A stretch of 64,000 nucleotides of DNA from Chitinophagaceae bacterium PMP191F (GCA_001302245.1 LGYU01000007.1:62001-126000), one strand, 5' to 3'; positions 1 through 9,535 are shown, counted from the stretch's first letter. The notes: a model not told the origin generated them from the letters alone. Numbers and translations: made by a program.

Positions 1-2
1 GC

Positions 3-1952
3 CAGATCAACAAATGGTTTAAGGCCGGTGCGAACCTGGCTGCCAATTACAGCCAGTCAAACCAGGCCAATGAGAACAGTGGTATCAATGAGAACCCTTT
101 TTATATTGACCTGATCCTGGCACCCATTTATCCTGTTCATAAACACAATGCAAACGGTGGGTATGTACTGAACAGCAAAGGAGAAAAGGTATATGATGCA
201 GGTGACTATCGCCCGGTGTTTACCGGCCGTAACGTAGTTGCTGAAACCATACTGAATGATGTAGAGCAGCGCCGTAGTGCCGTGAATGGCAATACCAATA
301 TTGAAATAAAGTTCCTGCGCAATTTTCGTCTTACTGCCAATGCCAGCATTAACCTGAATAATTACCGTTCTATTTCCTTTGATAATCCACAGATCGGTGA
401 TGCCATTGGTGTAGGCCGTACTTACCGGGTAAATACTACCAGTCTTTATTACAACGTGAACCAGTTGCTGAACTACGACAGAACGTTTGGTGATCATGCA
501 ATAAGTTTCCTGGCTGGTCACGAAAACTATAACAACAGTTACGATTATTTTACAGGCCGTGCCAGCGGGCAGATCGCAGAAGGATCTACCGTGCTGGACA
601 ACTTCACTACTATTACACTGCTAAGTTCATACGACCGCGATTACAGAACTGAAGGCTATTTTTCAAGACTGGAATATGGTTATAAAGAGCGCTATATTGC
701 TTCGGGGTCTTTCCGTCGTGACGCTTCTTCCAAGTTTCATCCTGATAACAAATGGGGATCATTCTGGTCGGCCAGTGCTGCATGGAATATCAGCAATGAA
801 AAATTCTTCCATGTTAAAAACATCGACTACCTGCGTTTGCGCACCTCTTATGGTCAGGTGGGTAATGATAACCTGTCTGGTTATTTCCTGTACCAGGCAT
901 TGTATACGCTGGGGTACAACAACGGTACAGAGCCCGGTATTCTGCAAACCAGTGTGGCCAGTCCCAATCTGGTGTGGGAAACATCTGTCAGCTCTGATGT
1001 AGCAGTAGAGTTCAGTGTATTCAAGAACAGGTTAAGCGGTACGTTTGAGTTTTTCCACCGTCAGTCAGACAACCTGTTGTTTGACGAACCGTTGTCGCTT
1101 ACCAGTGGTCTTACCAGGAGAAACGTGAACTATGGCAGTATGCGCAACAGGGGATATGAGTTCAGGTTGTCTGGCGATATTGTGCGCAACAAAAATGTAA
1201 AATGGAATCTGACCTTCAATGGAACTACGTTCAAGAACAAACTGATAGCCTTGCCTGAAGGTTATCGCGGTGCAATTAATGGTACCAAGAAATATGAAGT
1301 GGGCAAATCCATGTATGAGTTCTGGTTACGTGACTGGTATGGCGTAGATCCCAATACCGGGGCCAGCCTGTTTGCTGCAAAAGATGGTTCTGCCAGCAAT
1401 ACGTTTGTAAATGGAAAAGGTGATACGGTGACTTCCACTGCTTCCAATGCGCAATACCGCTATACAGGTAGTGCCATTCCTGATCTGTATGGAAGTGTTT
1501 CCAGTACTGTCAGCTATAAAGCATTTTCATTACAGTTGCTGCTGATGTACCAGTTGGGTGGTAAAGTATTCGACAACGATTATCAATCGCTGATGTACCG
1601 TGGTACCTATGGCCGTGCTATTCACCGCGATCAGTTAAAAAGATGGCAGAAAGCAGGTGATGTTACAGATGTACCCAGAAGAACTACCGGTACCAGTATG
1701 TACGATAGTGACCAATGGCTTACCGATGCCACTTACTTTAACCTGCGTAGTGTAACATTAACCTATACTGTTCCCCGCAAATTGCTAAACCAGGCAGGTA
1801 TGCAGAGTGCAAGGATCTACCTGGCCGGAGAAAACCTGCTGATCACTTCCAAAAGAAAAGGTCTTGATCCTACACAAACCTATACAGGCGCTCCTTCTTA
1901 CACCTATGCACCTGCACGTATTGTAACACTGGGTATTAATGTAACACTCTAA
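3..1952 (+). CDS. SusC/RagA-family TonB-dependent outer membrane receptor, C-terminal part (5' truncated by window)
   Basis: This is the last 649 codons of a SusC-like receptor. The frame is open from base 3 and runs off the left edge, so the N-terminal carboxypeptidase-regulatory domain and most of the plug lie outside. What is visible is beta-barrel sequence rich in aromatic and Asn/Gly/Ser alternation, with motifs typical of the SusC barrel: FFHRQSDNLL, NVNYGSMRNRGYEF, and a C-terminus reading ARIVTLGINVTL. SusC proteins import glycans or peptides across the outer membrane with a SusD lid lipoprotein, powered by TonB/ExbBD. SusD follows 11 bp downstream. Substrate cannot be read from the sequence. 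Confidence 0.95.
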   Translation, partial: QINKWFKAGANLAANYSQSNQANENSGINENPFYIDLILAPIYPVHKHNANGGYVLNSKGEKVYDAGDYRPVFTGRNVVAETILNDVEQRRSAVNGNTNIEIKFLRNFRLTANASINLNNYRSISFDNPQIGDAIGVGRTYRVNTTSLYYNVNQLLNYDRTFGDHAISFLAGHENYNNSYDYFTGRASGQIAEGSTVLDNFTTITLLSSYDRDYRTEGYFSRLEYGYKERYIASGSFRRDASSKFHPDNKWGSFWSASAAWNISNEKFFHVKNIDYLRLRTSYGQVGNDNLSGYFLYQALYTLGYNNGTEPGILQTSVASPNLVWETSVSSDVAVEFSVFKNRLSGTFEFFHRQSDNLLFDEPLSLTSGLTRRNVNYGSMRNRGYEFRLSGDIVRNKNVKWNLTFNGTTFKNKLIALPEGYRGAINGTKKYEVGKSMYEFWLRDWYGVDPNTGASLFAAKDGSASNTFVNGKGDTVTSTASNAQYRYTGSAIPDLYGSVSSTVSYKAFSLQLLLMYQLGGKVFDNDYQSLMYRGTYGRAIHRDQLKRWQKAGDVTDVPRRTTGTSMYDSDQWLTDATYFNLRSVTLTYTVPRKLLNQAGMQSARIYLAGENLLITSKRKGLDPTQTYTGAPSYTYAPARIVTLGINVTL

Positions 1953-1963
1953 AAAAGAACATC

Positions 1964-3484
1964 ATGAAGCAATTGAAATATAAATACCTTCTTGCATGTG
2001 TGTGCGCAGCACTCCTGCTTTTTTCCTGTAAAAAATCCTATATAGATACACAACCTTCTGACCAGATATCAGAAGAAGATGCATTCAGCACCGTAGCCAA
2101 TGCTCAGACCGCACTGAACGGTATTTACAGGGCATTGTATATGCAATATGCCAGCCAGTCGGAAGATGGCCTGGCTGCCATGATGATCACTATGGATTTT
2201 ATGGGTGAGGACATTGTGCACAGTGCATCCGGCACCAGTTATTTCAGAAATGATTATAAATGGGCGAATCACCGCAGTGTTTCCAGTGCACTGAACTATT
2301 TTTCTTACCGTTTCTTTTACAAGATCATTGCCAACGCCAATATGATCCTTGCCAATATTGATGGCATTGAAGGCGATGAAGGGGTTAAGAAGGTGATTAA
2401 AGGAGAGGCGCTTGCTTTGCGTGGATGGGCACATTCGTACCTGGTACAGTTGTTTGGCGTTCGTTATAACGCAGGACAGGAAAATACACAATTGGGAGTG
2501 CCTGTTGTTACAAGGGTTACTATCGACCCTTTGCCCAGGAATACGGTGGAGGAAGTATACACGCAGGTAGTAAAAGACCTGGATGCTGCTGCCGTGTTGT
2601 TACAGAATCCTGCTACCAATACCAAAAATACGCATCTGCGTTTATCGTCTGTATATGGTATCCGTGCACGTGTAGCGCTTACCATGCAGTCGTATGATAC
2701 GGCTGCAAAATATGCTTCGCTGGCCCGGCAGGGATATGCACTAATGTCGAATGCGCAGTACCTGGAAGGATTCAATAATCTTGGTAATCCTGAATGGATG
2801 TGGGGTGCCAATCAGCTGGCCAGCCAGTTGCCTGCGTATGGTTCATTCTTTGCGTATATGTCGGCTAACTTTAATTCGGCACATACCAGGCCCAATCCTA
2901 AAAAGATCAATACAAAATTATATGTAGCACTGGCATCTACCGATATCCGTAAAAAACTCTGGTGGGATGGCACTACTGCCGATGAAGTAAATTTTCCCGG
3001 TGTGATCAACGCGGGAACAGGGCAACCGGAACCTACACAGGTAAAGAAAGCTTACCAGCATCGTAAATACCTGGTGAAAGATCCTACTGTAAGTGCAGGT
3101 GATATCCCTTTTATGCGCGTGGCAGAAATGTACCTGGTAGAAGCGGAAGCGCTGGCACGAGCCGGTAAATATACAGATGCAGCCAATGTATTATACACAC
3201 TGGTAGTGAACCGCAATCCCGCTTATGTAAAATCCTCATTGACCGGTGATGCGCTGATTGAAGAGATCATGACACACAGAAGAGTAGAGCTATGGGGTGA
3301 AGGTTTCCGTTTCCTGGATCTGAAACGTACCAACAGTGCATTGAACAGAAGTGGTACAGGAGCCACCTCCACGCTGGCAACAGTAGGTGTTACCACACCC
3401 ATTCCGGCAGGTGACGTACGCTGGCAGTTCCTGATACCGCAGGATGAGATGAATGTAAATCCTTATATGGTGCAGAATCCCTAG
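1964..3484 (+). CDS. SusD/RagB-family nutrient-binding outer membrane lipoprotein
   Basis: A 506-residue SusD-like protein that should sit on the cell surface as the substrate-binding lid of the upstream SusC. It starts with a lipoprotein signal (hydrophobic LLACVCAALLLFSC, lipobox Cys followed by KKS). It has the SusD N-terminal pattern (TQPSDQISEEDAFST, NAQTALNGIYRALY) and the C-terminal RagB pattern (MRVAEMYLVEAEALARAGK, then IMTHRRVELWGEGFRFLDLKR). The length is usual for the family. It is transcribed with SusC, and a hairpin about 60 bp after its stop may end the transcript. Confidence 0.96.
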   Translation: MKQLKYKYLLACVCAALLLFSCKKSYIDTQPSDQISEEDAFSTVANAQTALNGIYRALYMQYASQSEDGLAAMMITMDFMGEDIVHSASGTSYFRNDYKWANHRSVSSALNYFSYRFFYKIIANANMILANIDGIEGDEGVKKVIKGEALALRGWAHSYLVQLFGVRYNAGQENTQLGVPVVTRVTIDPLPRNTVEEVYTQVVKDLDAAAVLLQNPATNTKNTHLRLSSVYGIRARVALTMQSYDTAAKYASLARQGYALMSNAQYLEGFNNLGNPEWMWGANQLASQLPAYGSFFAYMSANFNSAHTRPNPKKINTKLYVALASTDIRKKLWWDGTTADEVNFPGVINAGTGQPEPTQVKKAYQHRKYLVKDPTVSAGDIPFMRVAEMYLVEAEALARAGKYTDAANVLYTLVVNRNPAYVKSSLTGDALIEEIMTHRRVELWGEGFRFLDLKRTNSALNRSGTGATSTLATVGVTTPIPAGDVRWQFLIPQDEMNVNPYMVQNP

Positions 3485-3547
3485 GTTAATGCAGTTGCAC
3501 ATGAAACGACAATTCACTGCTTAACAATTATCCGATGGAAAGTGAGG

Positions 3548-3577
3548 TTCCCGGCTATTATTGCCGGGAATCTTCTT
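3548..3577 (+). terminator. Hairpin after susD
   Basis: Perfect 8-bp inverted repeat TTCCCGGC/GCCGGGAA (3548-3555 and 3563-3570) with a 7-nt loop, followed by a T/C-rich tail (TCTTCTT). It sits between susD and the next gene. The tail is not a clean T-run, so it could be a weak terminator or an mRNA-stabilising hairpin. Confidence 0.5.
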
Positions 3578-3601
3578 AATTGCATAAGATTTTACCGAAC
3601 T

Positions 3602-4819
3602 ATGATGAAAAGCATTGTTTACTGGTTAGCTATAACAGCAGGTCTTCTGTATAGCAGTTGCTCCACTTCCAAACCCGTTGTTACAGAAACCGGCAGCAAT
3701 AATAAGGCTGCCATTAAAATTGATTTACAACAACGCCGTATTTATTCATTCAACAATGGTACTGTACAGTTCAGCAACATGTTTGCCGGTGCCAGGGTGA
3801 ATGATATACAGCAGCAGGATAAGGAACATTTTGTTATTACTGTTTCGCCGGAAAATAAACCTGTAAATCCAAGTCCGTGGTATGCATTTAAAGTGTGGGG
3901 CAGCAGGCAAACTGTATGGATGCAGATGCAATACACCGGTACCCGTCATCGCTACAACCCAAAAGTGAGTTATGACAGGGGCGCAAGCTGGAACGATATT
4001 CCTGTAAAAACCGGTAGAAAAGATAGTGCGGTCAGTTTTCAGTTGTCTGTAAACAGTGATACGTTGCTGGTGGCAGCACAGGAGTTAATACCTTCTTCCA
4101 TGTCCTATCAATGGATGGATAGCCTGGCAACGTTGCCTTTTGTTCATCAACAGATAATAGGGTACAGTGTAATGGGTAAACCCATTGTTGCTTTGAGCAC
4201 CACTGGTAGTAATGGTAAAAAACAGATCATTGTACTGAGCCGACAACATCCGCCGGAAGTAACAGGCTATATGGCCATGCAGGAATTTGTACGTTCAGTA
4301 TTGGGCAATACACGGCTTGCAGTTGATTTCAGAAAAGAGTTTGAAATAATAATGGTACCCATGCTGAATCCAGACGGCGTGGATGAAGGTAACTGGCGAC
4401 ACAATGCAGGTGGTGTTGATCTGAACCGCGATTGGGATCTGTTTGTACAACCGGAAACAAAAGCAGTAAAAGAGTTTTTGCTCACCAGGCAAAAAGAGCA
4501 ACAGTCTACTGTGTATTTTGCTATTGATTTTCACAGCACCTACAATGATGTGTTCTACACCAATGAAGACACGCTGACCAATATTCCCGGACTTACCAAT
4601 GCATGGCTGAAACGTTTTGCTGGCAGCATTTCTGGTTTTAAACCCAATGTAAAACCATCGGGCAATGGTGGGAATGTTTCCAAAGCCTGGCTGATGCGTA
4701 CATTTAAAACAGATGCGCTTACGTATGAAGTGGGAGATGATACGCCAAGACCTTTACTAAAGAAAAAAGGTCGTGTGGCTGCTGAAGCATTGATGCAATT
4801 GCTACTGGAACATAAATAA
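3602..4819 (+). CDS. M14-family zinc carboxypeptidase, secreted lipoprotein
   Basis: A predicted surface or periplasmic metallocarboxypeptidase of 405 residues. The ATG at 3602 is chosen because it gives a lipoprotein signal (AITAGLLYSSC, lipobox Cys near residue 19); an upstream GTG would only add an unlikely leader. The M14 fold is shown by the zinc pair H216/E219 in RQHPPE, the DLNRDWD substrate-binding segment, the third zinc ligand in FHSTYND, and the catalytic Glu in TYEVGDDTP. An N-terminal beta domain of about 180 residues precedes the peptidase. It follows SusCD in the same direction, which suggests peptide or glycopeptide processing; that substrate is an inference. Confidence 0.9.
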   Translation: MMKSIVYWLAITAGLLYSSCSTSKPVVTETGSNNKAAIKIDLQQRRIYSFNNGTVQFSNMFAGARVNDIQQQDKEHFVITVSPENKPVNPSPWYAFKVWGSRQTVWMQMQYTGTRHRYNPKVSYDRGASWNDIPVKTGRKDSAVSFQLSVNSDTLLVAAQELIPSSMSYQWMDSLATLPFVHQQIIGYSVMGKPIVALSTTGSNGKKQIIVLSRQHPPEVTGYMAMQEFVRSVLGNTRLAVDFRKEFEIIMVPMLNPDGVDEGNWRHNAGGVDLNRDWDLFVQPETKAVKEFLLTRQKEQQSTVYFAIDFHSTYNDVFYTNEDTLTNIPGLTNAWLKRFAGSISGFKPNVKPSGNGGNVSKAWLMRTFKTDALTYEVGDDTPRPLLKKKGRVAAEALMQLLLEHK

Positions 4820-4839
4820 TAATACAACGTTATTTGGAG

Positions 4840-4878
4840 AATCCCGGAGATGATATGCTTCATTGCCGGGATTTTTTT
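4840..4878 (+). terminator. Rho-independent terminator of the M14 peptidase gene
   Basis: Stem AATCCCGG (4840-4847) pairs with CCGGGATT (4866-4873) and runs into a T7 tract. It lies between two convergent genes and has a T-run only on the + strand. Confidence 0.75.
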
Positions 4879-4886
4879 GTATCACG

Positions 4887-6161
4887 TTAATGATCTGTTT
4901 TGACAGGCTCTCCGGCACTTTTGCCGGTTAGTTTTTTTACCAGCCAGGGAAGTGTAAGTCCCTGTCCGATGAGTGTAAGCAATACTACCGCAATAGAAAT
5001 GAATATAATAGGGGTGCGTTGAGGAAAGGGTTCTCCGTTTGCAAGCGTCAAAGGTAAACCAATTGCGATGGCTAGCGAAACAATGCCGCGCATGCCCGAC
5101 CAACTGATGATAAGACTGGTGTTGAAATCAAGTAATGCCCCTTCGGCAATACGTCTTTTTTTAGATTGAAAAGCGCGTTGCAGGTTGGCCTGTTGCAGAA
5201 ACACCCTTACCATACGCAATGCCAGTGCAACAATGGTAATTACCAATGCATAGCCAAGGTATGGCATCAGGCTGGTTTTGCTGATAGTGGCAATCACATA
5301 CGGAAACTGTAATCCGATGAGGATAAAGATGAGGCCGTTCAGTAGAAAAATGATGGTATCCCAGAATGCTTTTGACTGGTGACGGATCGTTTCCGGAAAT
5401 ACTTTTCGACTGAATCGTGAAATGCTTAATCCTAATATCACCACTGCAATTACACCGGATACATGAATTTCTTCCGCTACCCTGTAGGCAATGAACGGCA
5501 TCAGCAACATAAAGCTGGTAGCCACAATATGATTGTTCTTTACACGTATCAGTACAAATCCCAGTAGTTTCCCCATAACAGCCCCTACCAGGAAACCGCC
5601 TGCCATTAAGATCAGGAATTGCCACGATGCTTTCCATAGTACAAACGAGGTACCTGTTACTGCAGCTACAGCAAACCGGTAGGCTACCAGTGCTGAAGCA
5701 TCGTTCACCAGGCTTTCTCCTTCCAGAATAGTGTTGGTTTTATGCGATAATCCCAATCCTTTGGTAATGCTCATGGCAGCAACAGCATCGGTGGCAGAAA
5801 GAATAGCGCCCAGTACAAATGATAAAGGCCAGGTCATACCGGGTATCAGGTAATGGGCAGTAACAGCAATGCCGGTGGCCGTAATGAATACCAGCGAAAT
5901 GGACAATGTACTGATGGTGTTGATATTGGTCCTGAATTCGCGAAAGGAAATATTAAAAGCTGCATCATATAATAAAGGAGGAAGAAAGATCAGGAAGATC
6001 ACTTCCGGGTCCAGCTCAACATGTGGAATAGAAGGAATGAACCCGATGCCGATACCGGCCACGATCAATAATACGGGATTGGGAATTCGGATCTTGTCGG
6101 CCAGTGCAGATAATGCCAGCATAACAGCCATAATAATGATAACGATGCTGTAGTTTTCCAT
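4887..6161 (-). CDS. Monovalent cation:proton antiporter, CPA1 family (NhaP-like)
   Basis: A 424-residue inner-membrane Na+(K+)/H+ exchanger with about 11-12 hydrophobic segments. CPA1 signatures are visible: FLPPLLYDAAFN in the early membrane domain, LGAILSATDAVAA with the conserved Thr-Asp pair, EGESLVNDASALVAYRFAV for the ion-binding helix, and WSGMRGIVSLAIAIGLPLT near the C-terminus. It lacks the long cytosolic tail of some relatives. The start is set at MENYSIV, where the first membrane segment begins; an upstream in-frame ATG at 6200 would add 13 polar residues. Likely role is pH and sodium homeostasis. Confidence 0.92.
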   Translation of the reverse strand: MENYSIVIIIMAVMLALSALADKIRIPNPVLLIVAGIGIGFIPSIPHVELDPEVIFLIFLPPLLYDAAFNISFREFRTNINTISTLSISLVFITATGIAVTAHYLIPGMTWPLSFVLGAILSATDAVAAMSITKGLGLSHKTNTILEGESLVNDASALVAYRFAVAAVTGTSFVLWKASWQFLILMAGGFLVGAVMGKLLGFVLIRVKNNHIVATSFMLLMPFIAYRVAEEIHVSGVIAVVILGLSISRFSRKVFPETIRHQSKAFWDTIIFLLNGLIFILIGLQFPYVIATISKTSLMPYLGYALVITIVALALRMVRVFLQQANLQRAFQSKKRRIAEGALLDFNTSLIISWSGMRGIVSLAIAIGLPLTLANGEPFPQRTPIIFISIAVVLLTLIGQGLTLPWLVKKLTGKSAGEPVKTDH

Positions 6162-6265
6162 AACCTTATTTAATGAGTGATGTAGTGCCTTGCGTGACAA
6201 TGCAGCGTATAGTAATATACTTAAGGTTGTGTAGGTTCCTGTAAAAATAGGAGAAACTGTACATA

Positions 6266-6297
6266 ATTAAAAAAGCCCGGCACAAAAATGGCCGGGC
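6266..6297 (-). terminator. Rho-independent terminator of the aldo/keto reductase gene
   Basis: Stem GCCCGGC (6275-6281) and GCCGGGC (6291-6297) with a 9-nt loop. Read on the minus strand it is followed by a T-rich tract (A-run at 6266-6274 on +), 25 bp past the reductase stop codon. Confidence 0.8.
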
Positions 6298-6321
6298 GTT
6301 GGTATAAGAAACAATTTCCTG

Positions 6322-7359
6322 TTAATAGAATTTTGGCGGAGGATTCAGTGTCAGGTTCTGGCGTTGGTGCCAGTATGGATAAATAGTAGGCACTTCACTG
6401 GCGGCATCCAGTTTTTTTAACTGATCGGTAGTAAGGCTCCAGCCTACAGCACCCAGGTTTTGTTTTAACTGTTCTTCATTACGTGCACCGATAATGATAC
6501 TGGATACAGTGGGTCTTTGCAGCAGCCAGTTGATAGCTACCTGTGCAATGGTTTTGCCGGTTTCCGCAGCTACCGCATCCAGTGCATCAATAGTGTTATA
6601 GAAAATATTTTCCTGTAACGCAGTTTCAGGAACGGGGCTACCACCCTGTGCCACACGGCTGTCTTTCGGAACAGGCTGGTTACGGCGGTATTTGCCTCCC
6701 AGTCTGCCTGCTGCCAATGGCGACCACACAATAGCGCCAACTTTTTGATCAATGCCCAATGGCATCAGCTCCCATTCATATTCACGGTTGGCCAGTGAAT
6801 AATATACCTGGTGTGCCACATAGCGGTTCCATCCATATTTATCTGCAACGCCCAGTGATTTCATCAGGTGCCATCCGGAGAAATTGGATGCTGCGATATA
6901 ACGTACTTTACCACTCTGAATAAGATCGTCCAGTGTGCGCATGGTTTCTTCTACAGGCGTGTTGCCGTCAAAACCATGCATGTGGTAAACGTCAATATAA
7001 TCTGTATTCAGGCGTTTCAGGCTGCCTTCGATCTGTTTCAGCAAATGAAAACGTGATGATCCCTGGTTGTTGGGGGCTTTACCAAATGTAAAGGTTGCCT
7101 TGGTAGAAATGATCAGTTTATCTCGTTTACCGGCAATGGCTTTGCCCAGTATCTCTTCTGCAAGGCCATCAGAATAAATATCTGCTGTATCGAAAAAATT
7201 AACACCTGCATCCAGGCAAAGATCTACCAGTCGTGTAGCTTCAGCAGCTTGTGTGCTGCCCCATGCTTTGAAAAAATCATTGCTGCCGCCAAAGGTTGCG
7301 GTACCAAAGCTTAATACAGGTACCTGTAACCCCGATGCTCCGAGTTGTCTGTATTCCAT
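6322..7359 (-). CDS. Aldo/keto reductase
   Basis: A 345-residue cytosolic NADPH-dependent oxidoreductase of the AKR superfamily (YdhF/YghZ-like). The TIM-barrel landmarks are present: NFFDTADIYSDGLAEEILG with the catalytic Asp and Tyr, the Lys in LIISTKATF, the active-site His in YHMHGFD, IAASNFSGW, and the C-terminal cofactor loop IIGARNEEQLKQNLGAV. Length fits the family. It stands alone between an antiporter and a cupin gene and has its own terminator. Substrate is unknown. Confidence 0.93.
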   Translation of the reverse strand: MEYRQLGASGLQVPVLSFGTATFGGSNDFFKAWGSTQAAEATRLVDLCLDAGVNFFDTADIYSDGLAEEILGKAIAGKRDKLIISTKATFTFGKAPNNQGSSRFHLLKQIEGSLKRLNTDYIDVYHMHGFDGNTPVEETMRTLDDLIQSGKVRYIAASNFSGWHLMKSLGVADKYGWNRYVAHQVYYSLANREYEWELMPLGIDQKVGAIVWSPLAAGRLGGKYRRNQPVPKDSRVAQGGSPVPETALQENIFYNTIDALDAVAAETGKTIAQVAINWLLQRPTVSSIIIGARNEEQLKQNLGAVGWSLTTDQLKKLDAASEVPTIYPYWHQRQNLTLNPPPKFY

Positions 7360-7487
7360 GTTTTTTATATGTTGAGTTTAATAAAATGTTTACGGATGCA
7401 TATGTATAAGATGCGGGATGTGAAATGCCGGATACAGCATGCTATATAACATAATATGTGCTTCACACTTCGTATTTCACCGCGTTG

Positions 7488-8075
7488 CTATTTCCATATA
7501 GTCCGCAAGCCATCGTTTTTGCCATACAAAGGGTCAGTGTCTGGCATTTTTACTGCAGCAATATTGTTGTCTGTACCGGGGCGTTCACCTTTTTCGCCCT
7601 TATTAAGATCGGGCTGCAATCCATTGGAATAAGCGCCTGCTACGGTGAAGTCATCACTGTGTTCAAGACATTTATGTCCTACGCCGGCGGGAATAATGAT
7701 CACATCACCTGCCTGCACTGTTATCTTTTTACCTTTTTCACCACCAAGATGTAATAAAGCAGAACCACTGAAAATACCCAGTACTTCATGGGTATTGCTA
7801 TGGTAGTGATGAAAGGGATATACACCCCATCGCCAGCTATTGGTCCAGTGATTACCTGCAAATACTTTTTCAAGCCAGGCTGCACCAGCAGTGCCCCGTT
7901 CATTGAAGGCATTATGGTACAACAACAGCGGCAGTTTATTGTTGGGTATTATACCATCATCTTTAAAATACAATTGTTCGGGAGCAATGTGTTGCATAGC
8001 CATTGTTTTATCAGGATGAATAAGGATACCCGCGACTGATAATCCTATCAACTGCATAAATATTTTTCTGTTCAT
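7488..8075 (-). CDS. YjlB-like cupin-domain protein
   Basis: A 195-residue cupin with a hydrophobic N-terminal segment (LIGLSVAGILI) that may be a signal sequence. The segment YFKDDGIIPNNKLPLLLYHNAF matches the start of the YjlB cupin family. The metal-binding cupin motif 1 is visible as HHYHSNTHEVLGIFSG, and motif 2 as AGDVIIIPAGVGHKCLE. YjlB proteins are small beta-barrels of unknown reaction. It is probably co-transcribed with the MFS exporter and the tiny lipoprotein upstream (gap 33 bp). Confidence 0.85.
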   Translation of the reverse strand: MNRKIFMQLIGLSVAGILIHPDKTMAMQHIAPEQLYFKDDGIIPNNKLPLLLYHNAFNERGTAGAAWLEKVFAGNHWTNSWRWGVYPFHHYHSNTHEVLGIFSGSALLHLGGEKGKKITVQAGDVIIIPAGVGHKCLEHSDDFTVAGAYSNGLQPDLNKGEKGERPGTDNNIAAVKMPDTDPLYGKNDGLRTIWK

Positions 8076-8108
8076 GTGGCTGCTTTAAAAGTTAAGCTAT
8101 AAACTGTG

Positions 8109-8264
8109 TTATGGTGCCAAAGGTCCTTTGCTGATCTGTTTGCCTGTCTTGTACATGGCTTCTATGCTGCGTGTGTTCCCGATGTTATCAGCCTGGTTGC
8201 AGGATGCCGGTATAACCACCGACAGGAATAATGCTGTACTATGACGGATGGTATTTTTGCTCAT
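8109..8264 (-). CDS. Tiny putative lipoprotein, possibly the remnant of a secreted cupin gene
   Basis: A 51-codon reading frame between the MFS gene and the cupin gene, 4 bp after the MFS stop. It has a hydrophobic N-terminus ending in a lipobox-like PASC (ALFLSVVIPASC), then a short tail ending YKTGKQISKGPLAP. The tail resembles the opening of secreted cupins of the mandelonitrile-lyase type, in which a full cupin barrel would follow, so this may be a 3'-truncated gene. The resemblance is from memory. It could also be a genuine small lipoprotein. Confidence 0.45.
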   Translation of the reverse strand: MSKNTIRHSTALFLSVVIPASCNQADNIGNTRSIEAMYKTGKQISKGPLAP

Positions 8265-8268
8265 ACTA

Positions 8269-9474
8269 TTATTTTTTATTTGAAACAGGAGCTGTATTCA
8301 GTCGCTGCAAAGATTGTACCCTGTAGCCGTACAGTACCACTGCCAGGGCTGCTACACTCCATGCCAGCAACTGCCAGGTAACCAGCGGCCATCCGCCTAT
8401 CCGCCAGCATTGTACGCCCGCCAATGTACCCGTAGCCCCGCCCAGGAAATAAGAGGTCATGTAAACGGTATTGATGCGGCTATGTGCGGCTTCATCCAGT
8501 GAATAGATGGTGGCAATATTGGTGATCTGCGTGGCCTGTACACCAATATCCAGTAACAATACTGCAATTATAAATGACAGGATATTGTAAGGAAATAATT
8601 TGATCATCACCACACTTATGATCAGCACGGTTACTGAAATGAACTGTGAGCGCAGCGGGTTGCCTTTATCTGCCAGCTTGCCAAATACCGGTGCCAGCAA
8701 TGCACCGCCAATGGCCAGTATACCAAACAAGCCGATCGTACTGGTTTGATAATTGAACGGGGTACTGCTTAAATGAAATGTAAGCGTTGTCCAGAAAGAA
8801 CAGAATGCACCGAATATCAGTGCCCCCAGTAATGCTGTTCTTCTCAGCAAGGCAAAACGGCCTATCTGTTGTAATGTGGATTGAAGTAATTGTTTGTAGT
8901 TGCCAGAGAAACGTGCGGGAACATTGGGTAACGATGTCTGGATCATCAACGCAGAAATGAATACCATGCCTGCCGAAATACCGTATACATACCGCCAGCT
9001 TAACACAGAGGCAATATAGCCGCTGAATACACGTGCTGCCAGTATGCCCACCAGTATGCCTGTAAAAACGATCCCTACATTACGGCCTTTATTATTACCG
9101 GAAAGACTGGCTGCCATTGGTAAGATAACCTGGGCCGCTACTGCCAGCAAACCGGTTAACAGGCTCACGCCATATACACCCGACAGTACAGGTGTATAAC
9201 ACATACCCAGTAAGACCACAATCAATATGGCCTGTAAAATCAATATGAGTTTTTTGCGGTCAGTTTTATCGCCCAGCGGAGTAAGAAAAAACAATCCCAG
9301 TCCATAACCTGCCTGCGCCAGTACGGAAATAACACCTACCTCTCCTTCTGTAGCATGAAAAGTTGCTGCAATTTCATGCAGGATAGGCTGATTATAATAG
9401 ATGTTGGCCACACAAACACCTGCCGCAATGGCCATGATAATAAGCTGCTTGCCTGATAACCCTTCTGTATTCAT
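8269..9474 (-). CDS. MFS transporter (drug/metabolite exporter)
   Basis: A 401-residue inner-membrane transporter with 12 predicted hydrophobic segments. The MFS loop 2-3 motif is seen as FFLTPLGDKTDRKKL, and ANIYYNQPIL at the first helix is typical of the YbcL/sugar-efflux-like MFS proteins of this phylum. The start MNTEGLSG is chosen because the first membrane helix follows directly; the upstream in-frame start adds eight odd residues. It is divergent from an AraC-type regulator 71 bp away, which likely controls it. Confidence 0.92.
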   Translation of the reverse strand: MNTEGLSGKQLIIMAIAAGVCVANIYYNQPILHEIAATFHATEGEVGVISVLAQAGYGLGLFFLTPLGDKTDRKKLILILQAILIVVLLGMCYTPVLSGVYGVSLLTGLLAVAAQVILPMAASLSGNNKGRNVGIVFTGILVGILAARVFSGYIASVLSWRYVYGISAGMVFISALMIQTSLPNVPARFSGNYKQLLQSTLQQIGRFALLRRTALLGALIFGAFCSFWTTLTFHLSSTPFNYQTSTIGLFGILAIGGALLAPVFGKLADKGNPLRSQFISVTVLIISVVMIKLFPYNILSFIIAVLLLDIGVQATQITNIATIYSLDEAAHSRINTVYMTSYFLGGATGTLAGVQCWRIGGWPLVTWQLLAWSVAALAVVLYGYRVQSLQRLNTAPVSNKK

Positions 9475-9508
9475 ACCTGCAAATATCCTGTAAAACAAAA
9501 GTTAATAG

Positions 9509-9535
9509 CTTGTATATTTAAAACATATACTTGTA
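9509..9535. promoter_or_regulatory. Direct repeat, candidate AraC operator between the MFS and AraC genes
   Basis: The hexamer CTTGTA occurs at 9509-9514 and again at 9530-9535, exactly 21 bp apart (two helical turns) in the 71-bp divergent intergenic region. AraC-type proteins commonly bind two direct half-sites spaced this way. It fits control by the adjacent regulator but the match is short. Confidence 0.4.
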
